A stretch of 64,000 nt of DNA, taken from the NCBI GenBank assembly GCA_964058845.1, contig CAXKVR010000048.1, forward strand, positions 62,001-126,000, written 5' to 3'. The position numbers and the translations under genes are program-made. Under the pieces are notes generated by a model that saw only the letters and a program-made list of their open reading frames with translations, had not been told where the DNA came from and ran no database searches. Below are positions 1-12,550 of the stretch, one piece after another. Each line of letters starts with the position of its first letter. Position 1 is the stretch's first letter. The DNA is from Carex sylvatica. Its lineage: Eukaryota; Streptophyta; Magnoliopsida; Poales; Cyperaceae.

Positions 1-282
1 CATACAATTAGCCATATAGTCATTATTTGTAACCCGAAATTTTTATTCATACCATATTAAAAAAAAAAAAAACCAAAAAACTATGATTTTGGAAGCTTTC
101 CAAAGACACTCAGACCACCAAGTCAATTTGCGGTTCCAGAAAAGAGGGACCGCCAAATGATCTGATGGACCTGACAAAAGTAGTGTATTATGGTTTATAT
201 TTTTTTAGAATAATTATATTTATTCTCACAATTCTATCCCTCATCTATCCTCACAACTACAATTTAGGAAGGTGGTACTATG

Positions 283-564
283 CATAGTGACAAGATTCGC
301 GTATTATACCTGAATAATTCATTTTTTAGGTGAAGCCGAACCGAACGTTGAATTATTCGGTTGACTGAATTAAACCCGAATAATTCACGAATTTTACGAA
401 TTTTTCCCGAAATTTTCCCGAAATTTTTTCAGAATAGTTTTTTTTGGTTTTTTTTTGCTCTCTTGCAGGATTGAGATCTCTGATCCGGATAATTCTGAAT
501 TATTTCCGAATCACAAATTTTTGACCTCGCCGAACCGAACTTGAATAATTCATTTGTCACTATG
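283..564. mobile_element. hAT-type MITE, 282 bp, with 8-bp TSD
   Basis: The element begins CATAGTGACAA and ends TTGTCACTATG, an 11-bp terminal inverted repeat. It is flanked on both sides by the perfect 8-bp duplication GTACTATG (275-282 and 565-572), which is the hAT superfamily hallmark. The interior is rich in GAATAATTC and CGAACCGAAC motifs and has no coding potential. A related copy lies at about 13.86-14.12 kb. Confidence 0.8.
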
Positions 565-572
565 GTACTATG

Positions 573-2266
573 ACCCCATTAATTATTTAAACACTTCTAA
601 ATTTAAATAGTTCATGCTAAATAAGAAATGTGATAGAGATTGTACTACGATCTCCACTAATTATTTAAACACTTCTAAAATTAGATGGTCCACTTATAGG
701 TATATATACTTCCGTGCATTGAGATTAATACTTTAAAAAAAAAATTAGTGGTGGAGTTTTTGTAGACTCTAAAGTAGTTATGGAAGTTAAGTGTAGGAAT
801 AAATGAGGATAGAGGTGCGGAGACAATTATCAGAGTTATTTTTAAAATAATATAAATAAAAATTTCGGAATTGTAAGTTTGGATTAGAGTATGGGTTACC
901 ACGTTGCAACCATTTCCTATCTAGTAATTATTACAGGAAATACTGCATTCACAGTATAAGGTCATAAAACAGATGCAGCTCACAATTTGTTTTGTGGTAT
1001 TAAAGAATAATATTCCGTGATGAAGAGAATTATATTTTTTTTTTGTAAAATTTGTGAATAATTTGGTTAAAATTGGATCAATCAAATAATTCGTCATTTA
1101 ATTCACTATCACCACAGAAACGTTTAATTCGCGAATTAAATAAGAATTTTGTTACTATGATTTCAAGTTGCAAAACACATCCTTAATTATAACCCTGATC
1201 CAGAAAAATCCTGCCTATTTGAGAAAAAAAAACAAGGCTTCTAGAAATCCATTGAGGTTGGTTTGTTTTGTACACTGTCTCTGGGGTTTCTCTTTCCGTT
1301 TGTCGTGTAAAAACCAAGAAAAAATAAATTTGTGGTGTCAGCATCATATCACTAGAAAGATCAGATGATTATTTAACTCAAATCTAACAGGTCAACTTGA
1401 CCTTACTCAATAAAAATTCATAGTTTAGAAGTGACTAAACTAGCAATGAGAAATAAAAATAGAATTCACATATTTATCAATAAAATGATTGCATTTTGTT
1501 ATTATGTATTTATGCTCATCAAGACAGTTGTTGAGCTTAATTTTTAAAATTTATTGAATCTAAATTATTGAAAGTAACCTACTTTATGAATAATATATTT
1601 TCTAAATATATAAATTTTGAATCTAGCTATTTAGTACAAAATTTGTGTGATACATAGAAAAAAAATTATAAGTTGTTTTAACGCATTCATTTTGTAATAA
1701 TTAAGCAAGTTACAAGAATTAGTCTTTAATTTAGTGACGAAAATATATATATCTTTTTGATGTAGGAGGTCATGAGTTTTTTTTATTGTAATAACAAAAG
1801 TATATAATTTGAAAGCTAGATCTTTGTCTTCTTTCAAAAAATAATTAAGCAAGTTTCACTCAGCCAAAAAGCAAACAAATGGAGCAATGAGCATTTAATA
1901 TGAAAAAAGAAAAATGAGACGGTGATTCGGGGTGAAGGGAGTTTGCAACCCTTCAAAATTTGTGTCTTACGAGTGTTAGCGACTTTATATCTTACTCACA
2001 TTAACTTATTTGATTTTTTTGTTTTATCTCTTTTTTTTTTAACTCAAGCTCCAGTGATTGAGATTAAAATCACAAGTTCGATCTTCTGAAGTTTAGATCC
2101 AGACCGTCCGATTAAAATCTGGATCAATCTGGTTTGAGATAAAATGCATGTGATTCTTTAATATTTGTGCCAAAATAAATCTGACGGTCCGGATTGAAAC
2201 TCAAAATTTGAGTTACTTTAGGTGATACGAATTCTTAAATCCTGTATCCTATCAAAAGCGTCAGAA
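573..2266. other. AT-rich intergenic DNA, no gene seen
   Basis: No open frame here resembles a known protein. Short inverted segments occur, such as GTTTAATTCGCGAATTAAA near 1120-1140. Poly-A/T runs and a stretch with CCGTCCGATT / GACGGTCCGG inverted motifs (2097-2195) suggest worn-down MITE remnants. I cannot fix their ends. Confidence 0.5.
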
Positions 2267-2641
2267 TTTTGGGCCGGATCAGGATCCATCTCTTATAACT
2301 AGGTCAGATCGGACCTATATGGTTAGAAGCCAGATCAGGCCTAGATTTTTGGGCCGGATCAGGATCCATCATATTGGGCCTATATTGTTAGAAGCCAGAC
2401 CAGGCCTAGACTTTTGGGCCGGATCAGGATCCATCTCTTATAACTAGGTCAGATCGGACCTATATTGTTAGAAGTCAGATCAGGCCTAGATTTTTGGGCC
2501 GGATCAGGATCCATCATATTGGGCCTATATTGTTAGAAGCCAGACCAGGCCTAGACTTTTGGGCCGGATCAGGATCCATCTCTTATAACTAGGTCAGATC
2601 GGGCCTATATTGTTAGAAGTTCTGACCAGGCCTAGATTTTT
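2267..2641. repeat. Higher-order minisatellite, A-B-A-B-A
   Basis: Two related units alternate, both starting TTTTGGGCCGGATCAGGATC. The long unit (A, 80 bp) is at 2267-2346, 2412-2491 and about 2557-2637. The short unit (B, 65 bp) is at 2347-2411 and 2492-2556. B lacks an internal segment of A that contains CTAGGTCAGATCGG. The A+B period is 145 bp, and copies of the same type are nearly identical, so the array grew by duplication of the dimer. Confidence 0.9.
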
Positions 2642-2917
2642 TGGAGACGAGTTGAACCAACCGGTGCCATCCCAAACTCACCAGGATTCTTGTAATTAAC
2701 AGAAACCATCGATATATTATGTAAAGGTGGCTTTTTACAAGTGCAACTGTAGATAGTCAATTTCACGATTTGAATAATATTGCTTGGTAATTAATCTGGT
2801 TTAAGAAGCTGTGATCTACGCTTAATTGGTGCCTTGGTGCTTTTGACATGTTCTCTCAATTCCTTTTAATTTCCAAGAGTATTAATTAATGTTGTTCTCG
2901 GAGGAACTTTGATATAT
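2642..2917. other. Intergenic, nothing recognised
   Basis: AT-rich sequence between the minisatellite and a half-MITE. I see no open frame or repeat structure. Confidence 0.5.
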
Positions 2918-3085
2918 GAGGAGGGATCCACTTATATTATTTTACACTTTATATTTTCAAAGTTTTAAAAGTTCAAATAGTCGATTCAAACCGTTCAATA
3001 TCGTGGATATATTAAAATGTACTTGCATATCAAATTTTATATATTTTTGAATTTTTTACTATTTATTAAGTATTTTACAAAATCA
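2918..3085. mobile_element. One arm of a palindromic MITE (GAGGAGGGATC family)
   Basis: It begins GAGGAGGGATC, the same terminus as the complete element at 31182-31548. It then follows the shared core of that family (a CAAACCGTTCAA motif, then ATCAAATTTTATAT, then TTACTATTTATTAAG). The second arm is missing. The 3' boundary is approximate. Confidence 0.55.
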
Positions 3086-3103
3086 GTTGTAACTAATAGA
3101 ATA

Positions 3104-3452
3104 TTCCCAATTTAATTAGGTGTCTGAATCTAGGGCTAATTTTCTGAATAATTTTTAAAATTAATTTAGAAGTTCACTATTAACTAAATCTTCTTAATTA
3201 CATCACTGTCCACATCTTAATCCAAAGATACTTTTACTTAAATACCTTGTTTCTAGAATTTAGTTCAACACAAGTATATAATACCGCAGGTGGAATTTCT
3301 CAATTAACTAAGAAAATATTCTCAATTTTAGGTATATGAATCTCGGGCTAATTTTCTGAATAATTTTTTTAAATTAAAATAGAATTTCACTAACTAAAGC
3401 TTCTTAATTACCTCAAAATGTTCACATCTTAATCTTACATCAAAGATCACAA
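3104..3452. repeat. Diverged direct duplication, about 140-bp unit
   Basis: Two copies (about 3104-3240 and 3308-3450) share the order GGGCTAATTTTCTGAATAAT, then TCTTCTTAATTAC, then CACATCTTAATC. They lie downstream of the plantacyanin 3' end. No coding potential is visible. Confidence 0.65.
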
Positions 3453-3676
3453 CCAATCCTCAAACTCTAAGTACGTACTGGCATGAGAATATGACATGCA
3501 ATTTACATATTACTTATCACAGTTGCTTTTCAAGCAGAAATCACTCACTGCACACATATATCACAACCAAAAAAAAAAAAAAAACCACCACATAGTAATT
3601 AAACAAGCAATCTTTATTTAAAGCCCAGAGGCAGAGACTGCACGAATCACGATACACATGGATTGATTACTCGTAA

Positions 3677-4373
3677 TCAGTTGCCTACAACAAGTATCTT
3701 CATGCCGGCGGTGCAGTGGCCTGGAATGCTGCAGATGAAGTAGTTGGGACCCTTTCTGAGAGTGAATTTGTCGTTACCAGTGGTCCCCGCTTTCGAGTTG
3801 GAAGAGGCCCTACAGTTCCTGTATCCTGTTGCACTTACTGGCACCACGTTGTGCAGTCCCTGCTGGTAGTTGAATACTACAATTACACACACCCAAACAC
3901 ATAAATTCAATCATTTGAATAGGAGTCTATGTCATGTTCCATTGTTTCCAATCAAGTATACACCCGTTGATTTTGACAGTGTTATTCAATCTGTACCAGT
4001 ACTGGTATAGGAGGGTTAAAATTTTCAATTTTCTGATTGCAGATTACCTTTTTTTTGTTCTTTGTTTTTTACAGTTTATTCTTTATGGCTGAGATATCTA
4101 GGATCTTTAATAATGATTGGTATTATGGACAAATAAAACAACCCAGGAAATTATGTAGATAGATAGATCAAGGTTCTAACTAGCAATTATAGCGCTATAG
4201 CTTTTAGTGCAACCATAGCTCGCTATTTAGAATCACTATAAAAGAAAAGCGGTTAATAGCGTTATTGCTTTTGAGGTCCGAAAAAGCGATAGCGCAACTA
4301 TTGCGTAGCTGTAGCTAGCTATTTAGAATTCTGATATAGATAGATAGATAGATAGCTATTTTAGAATTCTGAT

Positions 4374-4413
<40 letters not shown>

Positions 4414-4615
4414 GATAGAAAGAGATGAGAGAGAGACCAAGGGTATCGCCGGCAGTGAAGGCTTTGCCATTGGTCCAGCTGTCATATGAAACAGAGAAAC
4501 CCCATCCCTGGGAGCCTCCTACTGCATGGGTTTCAGCATCGGCACGATAAAAGCACACGAGAAGCAACATGACAAGCGCCACAATTTTACTGCTGCTGTC
4601 TCTTCCCATGGCCAT
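3677..4615 (-). CDS. Plantacyanin / basic blue copper protein precursor (2 exons)
   Basis: This is a secreted type-1 (blue) copper protein of the phytocyanin family, a small apoplastic electron-transfer protein. Exon 1 is 4438-4615 and exon 2 is 3677-3876. The intron starts GTCTCT and ends TTGTAG. Splicing joins GDTL to VFNY in frame and gives 125 residues, the usual length for plantacyanin precursors. Residues 1 to about 28 form a signal peptide (hydrophobic VALVMLLLVCFY, then RADA). The mature part starts ETHAVGG and contains QGWGF. All four copper ligands are visible: His in GLHNVV, Cys in YFICSIPG, His in PGHC, and Met in TAGMKI. The axial Met fits plantacyanin rather than stellacyanin (Gln). 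The Cys in YRNC and the Cys in GHC form the family disulfide. There is no GPI-type C-terminal tail, so this is not an early-nodulin-like or uclacyanin type. The gene looks intact. Start choice: the first Met before the signal peptide. Confidence 0.93.
4165..4330. mobile_element. Possible small hAT-like MITE in plantacyanin intron
   Basis: Imperfect inverted ends TTCTAACTAGC ... GCTATTTAGAA enclose palindromic TAGCGCTATAGC-like sequence. No target-site duplication could be defined, so this remains tentative. Confidence 0.4.
4333..4412. repeat. (GATA)n microsatellite in plantacyanin intron
   Basis: Two blocks of GATA repeats are separated by a repeated GCTATTTTAGAATTCTG segment. The second block ends about 25 bases from the exon 1 donor site. 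Confidence 0.9.
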
Positions 4616-4746
4616 TCTCCTACTTAATTACTACTAAACTGATCCTGATCCTGTTACTGTACTAGAAAAATATCTAAGTGTAAATATTTGAGTATAGTGT
4701 TTAGATATAATCTTCCCCTGCTCACAGGCTCTATTAGTTTCTACCA

Positions 4747-4753
4747 ATTTATA
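4747..4753 (-). promoter_or_regulatory. TATA box of plantacyanin gene
   Basis: On the minus strand the sequence reads CCTATAAATTGG, about 135 bp upstream of the start codon. This fits a 5' UTR of roughly 100 bases. Confidence 0.5.
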
Positions 4754-4759
4754 GGAGCT

Positions 4760-6882
4760 TAAAAGCATAGTGTATCAGGTTATAATTAATTAATGTTATG
4801 TGGGTAATCATGGTATTCTTCTTTCCCTTATCCACCATATTTTTTTTTTAACTGAAGATAAGTTAGGTTTTCGATTAAATAATTGTTGTTGTAATATATT
4901 GAGATAGCCACTAGCAATTTATTGGCTTAAGCATGAAAGTGCAATGTAAAGATTGTATATTTTAAGTGAAAGAGTCATTAAGGTAAGTATTTGAGTAATT
5001 AAAGCTTACTATGATGATCACTATAAGAAAAGTAAAAAGTAAAAAGTAAAAAGTAAAAAAAAAAGACGAAAGAAAAACTAAATTTTTATTTGCTGCAATT
5101 GCATGGGCATTATTAGTGCTAAATGAAAAGAGCAACAGAGAGAGTCTTATCTAAAGATTGTTCTACAGAGATATTTTTGCACTCAACGCCATTAGATAAG
5201 ATAAGATAAGATTTCAGCTTAGAGCTTGGCTTTAAATCATTAATCTACATTATATATATGCTGGTATAGTTTGATTAAAAAGAACTTAATTTGTAAGAGA
5301 TTTCAGATTAGAATAAATACTTCGCATGAATTGAACATTTTAATTTAATTTTGATACATTCTTTCTTCATCATATTTTGATCGCTTGACTTTATACTAAA
5401 TTAATTTGAAATTTTATAAATTTAACATGTAAACACATCACTTGTGAAGCAGATTGACATTAACGGTTTAGATTTGTCAATTTTAGCAAAAATGAGTTCA
5501 AGAGCACCCAAGTTCTACTTTAATTTTAGCATTATTTATTCCGTCCATAACCCAATTAATTATTTATAAATGCATGTCAACAATATCTATTTGTAAATTG
5601 TATATCCTAATTTCAATTTGAATTTAGCAATTTCAGGAGGAGCCGTGGTGAGCAATTTAATTTTATTAAAAGTAGGGGGTCAATTTCGATTTTTCAATAG
5701 TAAAAACATGAGAAAAAAATAATGCATAACAATTAAGTGAGCGTGATCGTGACTCGCTTGCTAACAGCTTGTTCGTTAGCTTGCTAATTCTATTTCATCA
5801 TTGTACCTTCCGATTGTATCATCACAAAGTCATTAAATTTCCATTATAAATATTACCAATTATTCCATCTCAACCCATTGAAATGAAACTATTTTGTCGG
5901 TTGTTCGTACATTTTACTTAGGTCCACATTGCCTACTTGATAGAAATCTCATCATGCACAATATTTAAAATTGATGTAGTGCAAAAATGAAAAATTAAGC
6001 TCTAGTGGAGGGAGCATATGAAGTTATTTTGGAGGGAAAAAAGTTTAGATTTTGTGCTCCTTATTGGGCTGCCAAAACTCGAATAAAGTTGTGTCGTGTT
6101 AACCATAGGTGTTTTTTAAAATTTTTTTTTTATCTTTTAGTTCTTAATCTATCATTTTTAAACCGTTGATATTAATTATAATGTTTCCCTCCCCGAATAA
6201 TTAAATAATAATAAATAGAACGAAATTTATTGATGTTTTATTAGCTGCTACATGATGAAATAGAATTATTTTCTTCTCAATTAATTCACCATATATTTTA
6301 TTCGCATTTTGTTGGTTGAAACTACAAACTCCAAGTAACGATGTGTTCTCTAACCAGCACTAGTAATTGAAATCATGAACACTAAGTCGATGAAACATTC
6401 AAGTTATAAAGAATGTCTTTGTAAAATAACTCAATAAAAGAGTGTAGTGATTAAGATTGATTTTGAGAAAACATATATATGATATGATTAATTGAGATTA
6501 TCTTTTAACGCTAGATGGATCAACAGTTGTCTTTATAGTTCACAATCTTCCATTATCTCTCTATCTATTCATCTTTGCTACAAACACACTGTATAGTCTT
6601 CAATAAAAGTAGCAACAATGAGACAGTATTCGCGAGAATAAAAAAATAATTTTTCACGACGGAGTACCGTCATTGCTGTGCCTTTTCTATTCGCGAATGA
6701 TGATAGGTGTAACAAAAACTAAAAAAAGCAGGAGGAAGGGTTAGTAGGTGGAATTAGGGGAGTTGAATGGTATGCCATCGAATTGCCTTCTCAGTTCATG
6801 TAGAACTGGTGTTACCATAAGTAATATATCTATATTCCTTTTGCACAAATGCATTTAAAGGATATGATTCTGACGTTGGTGA
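4760..6882. other. Intergenic DNA with a half-MITE
   Basis: No gene is recognised. About 5310-5500 resembles one arm of the GAGTAGAACT MITE family: GACTTTATACTAAATTAATT followed by CATGTAAACACATCAC. Compare 50413-50810. The rest is AT-rich without clear structure. Confidence 0.5.
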
Positions 6883-6901
6883 AACCTCTAAGGATATTAT
6901 T

Positions 6902-7497
6902 TTTTTGAGGGTAAGGTGACAACCAGTCATCTTACGATTTTCATTGATAATAAAGTTATTTACAGTGTTCAAGTGAGCTAAGTTTTATAATATAAATTTT
7001 ACAAAGCTAAATTCAAATTTATGCACAATTGGCCCGCATAGCCCTATATCTTATGCTAACAGTGCTCTCTCCATTGCCTTATCTCGTATCTTGTCTCGCT
7101 CACTAATATTTGTAGTGATTTCGATTTTTGATTGAATATCCTGTTATTTCTCTCTCTCCATAAGGCCCACAGCCCTGCCGCCCAAACTGTATCCCAAATC
7201 TTACGACCTATGCTATCCAGTTGCACCGATATCCTTAGCCAAAGATTAATATGTGTTGTAGCCCCTGTCACTCGCTGGTTACAGTTATAGGAAGTCAATA
7301 ACGATTGCCAGAAAAGTGCCGAGTATGCACATGTCTATAAGAGGTGAACATCTGTCTCCGTAATCACACTCCCGCATGGCATGCATCCTTGAGTTGTCTG
7401 GCAACCTATTCGCATTAGAATCCCTCTCGTCAGAAGCTTATTTTGCAATATTACCCATAGAAAGACCTTAACCTTTGGCGGGCACTTGATTTTCCAT
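6902..7497 (-). mobile_element. 5'-truncated L1-type LINE fragment with 19-bp TSD
   Basis: The minus strand encodes the end of a plant L1 reverse transcriptase ORF, the zf-RVT region. Visible motifs are PPKVKVFLWVILQNKLLTR, then a CxxC, and downstream WAAGLWALWRERNNRIFN. It is disrupted by at least one stop. The 3' end is marked by a poly-T run at 6901-6906 on the plus strand. It is flanked by AACCTCTA(A/G)GGATATTATT at 6883-6901 and 7498-7516, a 19-bp target-site duplication with one mismatch. A stem-loop (6911-6935) precedes the A tail. Confidence 0.88.
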
Positions 7498-7516
7498 AAC
7501 CTCTAGGGATATTATT

Positions 7517-7835
7517 AGAATTTAAGCTCTTTTGCTATGTCCTTGTTTTGGTGGTACTTGTTTGTCCTATATTGTGGTAGTGTACAAATATTTTATGCAC
7601 TGGTATAGGCTCGATGATACTCAAAGATACTTGTTTGCCCTATAGTCTATAGTAGTGTACATATATTTTATGCATTGGTATAGGCTCGATATGACTCAGT
7701 CTCAAAGATCAGGTCCTGTATGTTGTGACAAGGCTTCTTGAGTATTGTGTTGACCCTGATGTTTAAACCAAAAAGAAAATACTGAAAAAAAGAGAAAAGA
7801 AAATAATAGCATGTAGGTGTCAGTCTCACCGAGTG
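7517..7835. other. Intergenic, short direct repeat
   Basis: A segment with GATACT...CAAAGATACTTGTTTG and TTTTATGCA(C/T)TGGTATAGGC is repeated about 75 bp apart (about 7540-7630 and 7625-7700). No gene is seen. Confidence 0.45.
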
Positions 7836-8391
7836 TTTTAAAATACAGTTTTGTTCATATGCAGTATATATGCCGATGCATATGCAGATTTATATATGCA
7901 GACTTTAAAATAAAAATTCACGTGTATATATTCATATTCATATAAATGAATTTATTTCCACATAATGACATAACCAATAATAATTTTTTCACATAAATTA
8001 TAATTAAAATACAATCAAATTATCATATTAATCAAGCACAAAAGCACAAACAAATACGCCAACTACAACCAGATTATGCATAAATTCAGTTTAACACAAA
8101 CATCAAGTTAAATATAAAGTCCATAACAAGTTGACAATACTAATTAAACTTAAAAAGTACGATAAGGCAACAAGCCAACAAGCAAACAATACAAAACTGT
8201 ATGAGAGGACTGCATAGCCGCATATGCCGCATATTCGGACCGCATGGCTATTTTCAGTTTGCATGGCCGCATATTCTGACCGCATATGCGATCGCATGCT
8301 CAAAACCGCATGGAAGGACTACATGACCATTCTAAACACGGCTGCCGACTGCATAGGCATATGCGGCCCATGCGGCTGCATTTTAAAACAT
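7836..8391. mobile_element. Putative hAT-like non-autonomous element
   Basis: The ends are inverted copies of GTTTTAAAATRCAG. The interior is rich in GCATATGC and GCCGCAT motifs near both termini, in inverted orientation. No convincing target-site duplication was found. The open frames inside are low-complexity and in overlapping frames, so they are not genes. A short related palindrome lies at about 13.77-13.84 kb. Confidence 0.5.
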
Positions 8392-9082
8392 TGGTCTCTC
8401 TCACCAATGTGGTATACAATCCTCACATGCTAATATTATAAGTTTGTAATTGACTTTGAGGAATTAATAGTAGAAAAGTGGAATAGTGGAAGAGCATGAA
8501 TAAACGAGTTAAATCTATCTCTTGAAAAAAAAACTAATTTCTCTATTCCACCTTTCTCATGAACTAGAAAATTGGCTCGTAGAAGAATATAGGAGGACCA
8601 AAATGCAAAAAGGAGGAGTTTAACTGCAAAAGTTCAAACTCAATTCCATTATTCCCAATTCTTCAATTTCACTAACTTCTTCTCTTGTTCGGCAGAAATA
8701 GAACCTCTTTTCCATTCTATTCCTCTATTCTACTCTTACCGAACGGACCTAAAGATATTTACGTACATAAACATAACAAGGAAAATCACAACCATAAATT
8801 TAAACATCAACATAATATATCAAAATAATAGAGTAGAATTTAGCAAACACTTTTTTTATATAATTTTCCAATTTCAATGTACAAAAAGTTTGGTATTTTT
8901 TTTTTTCAAAATTTACATCTGTGACCCTTTCTTCTATTCAAATCAGGAAAAAAACACCTTTTGATAAAATTCAACATCCGCATTAGCACAATTTCTTTTG
9001 TTAGGAGAAGATTTTTTTTTTTTTTATCATAAATTGTCTAACGTAATATTTTAAGAAAATATATTGTTACATCCATAAAAAT
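8392..9082. other. Intergenic, nothing recognised
   Basis: AT-rich sequence with homopolymer runs between the hAT-like element and the target-site duplication of the next LINE. Confidence 0.5.
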
Positions 9083-9951
9083 ATTAAATTAACTCGAGAG
9101 ATGATGTTACAAAGAAATATGCAATGTGATGCAAGATGTCCTATGTGTTCGGTTTGCACATTAGAAACTATCTTTCATCCACTACAACAAAAACATCTAT
9201 CTGCGACCGGTTATTGGGACCGATCTGATCGCCGGACGCAGAAGATCCCCAAAAAAAAAAAAAAAAGAGAGTAGAGGGGACGGATTTAGCACACACCCTT
9301 CAGGGACCGGCGCCCAAACCTTCTGGGACCGATCTGGCCCGGTCCCAGAAGGGTCCCCACAGATACCCTCGACTTTTCCTCTCTCCCGCGTTTTGTTTAG
9401 GTCTCCCGCAAAAGAAAAAAAAGAAAAAGAAGAAAGAAAAGAACTCCTCCTCTCCGATCTGGTTTTGAACCAATGGCGCGGCGAAATCGACCATCGACGG
9501 ATGACGCACGCCTCCTCCTCTCCGTTCGACGCACGACGCACGGCTCCTCCTCTCCGTTCGACGCACGACGCACGCCTCCTTCGCTCGATCACCGACCATC
9601 TCCTCTTCTCCGCTCGACCACCGATCATCTCCTCGATCTCTTCTCCTCTCCGTTCGACCCTGTCATTCTCGATCTTCTCCTCTCCACCGACCACCAATCA
9701 CTGTCCACCGACCACCTGCTACGGACCGCTCGACCACCGATCCCCTTTTTCCCAGAAGGTATTATTTTTTTCCTTTTTCAATCGAGGTCGCTGAGTAAGT
9801 TAGATTGAGATTTGACATCCATGTTATGTGCTGATTTTGTGCATATTTTTTTTCCTTTTTTTTTCTTAGTTCTGAGGGGACGGAGAGGAGATTACTGTGA
9901 TTTCGTCTTCTTTTTTTCTTTTTTTTCTGTGATTTAGGAGTTCTGTGTACC

Positions 9952-10100
9952 CTATCCGGTACCGAAATGTTTGTACCAGTACCAGTCTGGTACTGAATTG
10001 ATAATGATTCAGTCTGGTACCAGTACCAGTACCAGTCTGGTACCAGTACCAGTACCAGTACCAGTCTGGTACCAGTACCAGTACCAGTCTGGTACCAAAG
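9952..10100. repeat. GTACCA minisatellite inside CACTA
   Basis: Many copies of GTACCA separated by GTCTG (units such as GGTACCAGTACCAGTCT) span about 150 bp. Isolated copies recur near 10750-10790. Confidence 0.85.
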
Positions 10101-12269
10101 CCTAAAATCAGTGTTTTTTAACAGTATTTAATATGATTCTTCATTTTTTGAGTCTTGATTTTAGCTCCACGCTAAAATTCAGCTATTGAATGGGTCAAAG
10201 GAAAACAGATGGAAGAGGTGCTAACCATTAAAAGAAGTTCAAAGTATAGCCGGATGGCCCACTGGTACATTTCTTTATCAATTTTTGTATTTTTCGTAAA
10301 TCTGAAATTTAGAAGTTAAGAGTACAGGAACAAATTTGCAAAATTAGCATATTAGAAAGTTTCCAAACCCGACCCGTATCTATGTTAGATCATTAAAAAT
10401 ATATATACATATGACTTTGTTTTGCATAGAGTGGTGATGAATCTCATATCAAAGAGACCTGAAATTTAGTTTAGTAAAAAACATTTTGACCTAAAGAAGT
10501 AGCAGTGTAGCACCTAGTGGTTTTTTTATTTGCAGATTATACTTATCCCTTTTACCTTAGGCACACAACGAACTAATTCAAGAAAAGTAAATAAATGGTG
10601 TGTTCCAAGTTTATGAACTTGTTATTTATAGTTCTTTAGATTGATATGAACTTGTTATTTATACCTACCTCTGAGCAGGTTGCTCCTACTATTTCATTTT
10701 GTTTCCTTATTTCATTTTGTTTCCTTTTATCTTTCCTTTGTATTATTGACTGGTACCAGTAAAATGCTTTTTATCCTTTTCCTGTACCAGTAAAGTTCTT
10801 TTTAATTTCAACATTTGGTTATGCGGAGTGAGGTCGTGTGGTTAGAGAGATGCATGCGCACCAGCACGAAAATAAGCTAAGTGGCTGAACTAAGAAAGAG
10901 GCTAAGTGGGAAGAAATTCCCAGTTCAAGTGGTAGACAAAGTCATTGCTGATATTAAGGACATGTTTTGATTTTTATTATATTATTCATATTAGTTCTGG
11001 GATAGGTTATAAAAACAAGAAACTTATTTGCAATAGTAAAAACCGACACAACACTTTATCAAAATTGTAGATATGTTCGCTATTTTGATATAGGCCATGT
11101 ATCAAATTTTCTGCAAGTTTGATACCAATTGACCATTGAGCAATTTGATATATAGTTTGAAATAGTTTGAAACCCTTGACGCATGCCTTTTGTTTTCGTT
11201 GATGATTTAGGTGAATTGGATCTTCCTTTCCTGACAATGCTGTTTGTGATAATAGCTCCGTACGTACCAGGCAATAAGTCTCAGGTTTGTTGTTCAGTCA
11301 CGGTATTTATTTTTATGTACTATCATGTCTGCACAATTGTTTAGTTGGAAAGGTGGCTACAAGCTGGTTTCTACTTTAGAAGGCAATGAGTTAGAATTTT
11401 GACAGTAACTCTATGACATCTTAACCTATATCTTGGTAATATATATACAGACAGATTAGGACCAGATTTTGAGAAAAAAGGGTTAAAATTCTTTAAATGT
11501 TTTTTTGGTTATTCAAATAACATGAAACAAATTAAAATATCACTAATTTAGTTAAAAAAAAGTGACCAAATTGTCCCTTAATATTTTGTATGAAATTTTA
11601 CTGAGTTCATTATTAATAGTTTATGGTTATGAGTGCTCCATCATCTAGACCTACATGACTTGATTCATCAAATATTACAAAATTACAACTATTTGCAAAC
11701 GTATGATGGCAACAGTGATCTTTTTTTTTTCTCTTTTTAAGTGTTGACTCTTTCTTTACAGGGTCAACAGAGTTTTATTAACATGGAAGATGAATTACAA
11801 CGAAAGCAAAATTTGTGTGCCCAGCTTGTGTAATTGTTTCACCAAACTTATCTTTTTTTATTTTAATATTTTTGAATGATAACAATGGAATGCACTTTTT
11901 AGTAAGCAGTTGAAATATAGTAGTTTCACTAATTGTTTGTTTTCTGTTCTGTGTGTATTGGTATAGTCTAATAACAAATTGGGGTTCAACCAAATCATCT
12001 TATAATTGAGATTTAGTTGATTGGATTGTCAACAATGTAGTGCACTATTGTTTTTAGTTTCTAATCTGAAGCATTACGAGTAATAGTTACATTTCGATGA
12101 AATAATCTGTTTGATATTTGATTGTGAATTAGTTTGATATTTGATGTTAAATACTTGTGAATTACGTTTCGTACTAATTGGGTATGGAGAAAAATATATG
12201 AACAAAATGGATTTAATATTATATTTGTTTGGTACATTTCGTTTAAAAAAAAAAAAAAAAAAAAAAAAA

Positions 12270-12550
12270 CACTTCTGCGTCCGATTTTGGACCCTTCTGT
12301 GACCGATTTATCGGTCGCAGATAGGCTTCGAGGAGCGTCAGCATAAAGCATCAGCGACCGATCTCATGGGTCGCTATAGGGGTCATCTGCGACCAGCGCC
12401 TTACCCTTCTGCGACCGATGATGTCAGCTGGAGGGTCATTAGCGACGGAGCAACTGCGACCGGTTCTTCTGCGACCGTTGATAACCTTCTGCGACCGGCG
12501 CTTTACTCTTCTGCGACCGATTTGGCCGGTCGCAGAAGATTCATTTTGCT
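12270..12550. repeat. CACTA subterminal repeat cluster (CTTCTGCGACCGAT)
   Basis: At least eight copies of a CTTCTGCGACCG-like decamer, in both orientations, lie within the last 300 bp of the CACTA. A smaller set lies at 9200-9350, where some copies read CTGGGACCG. A 26-bp A run at 12245-12270 borders the cluster. Confidence 0.8.

Noticed and set aside
2267..2641. CRISPR-like appearance of regularly spaced repeats
   Set aside because: Units are contiguous tandem copies without unique spacers, in a plant genome. This is a minisatellite.
9197..9808. Overlapping open frames of 99-166 codons on both strands
   Set aside because: They are low-complexity Arg/Ser/Pro-rich readings of GC-rich CACTA subterminal DNA in several frames at once. 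No domain is present.
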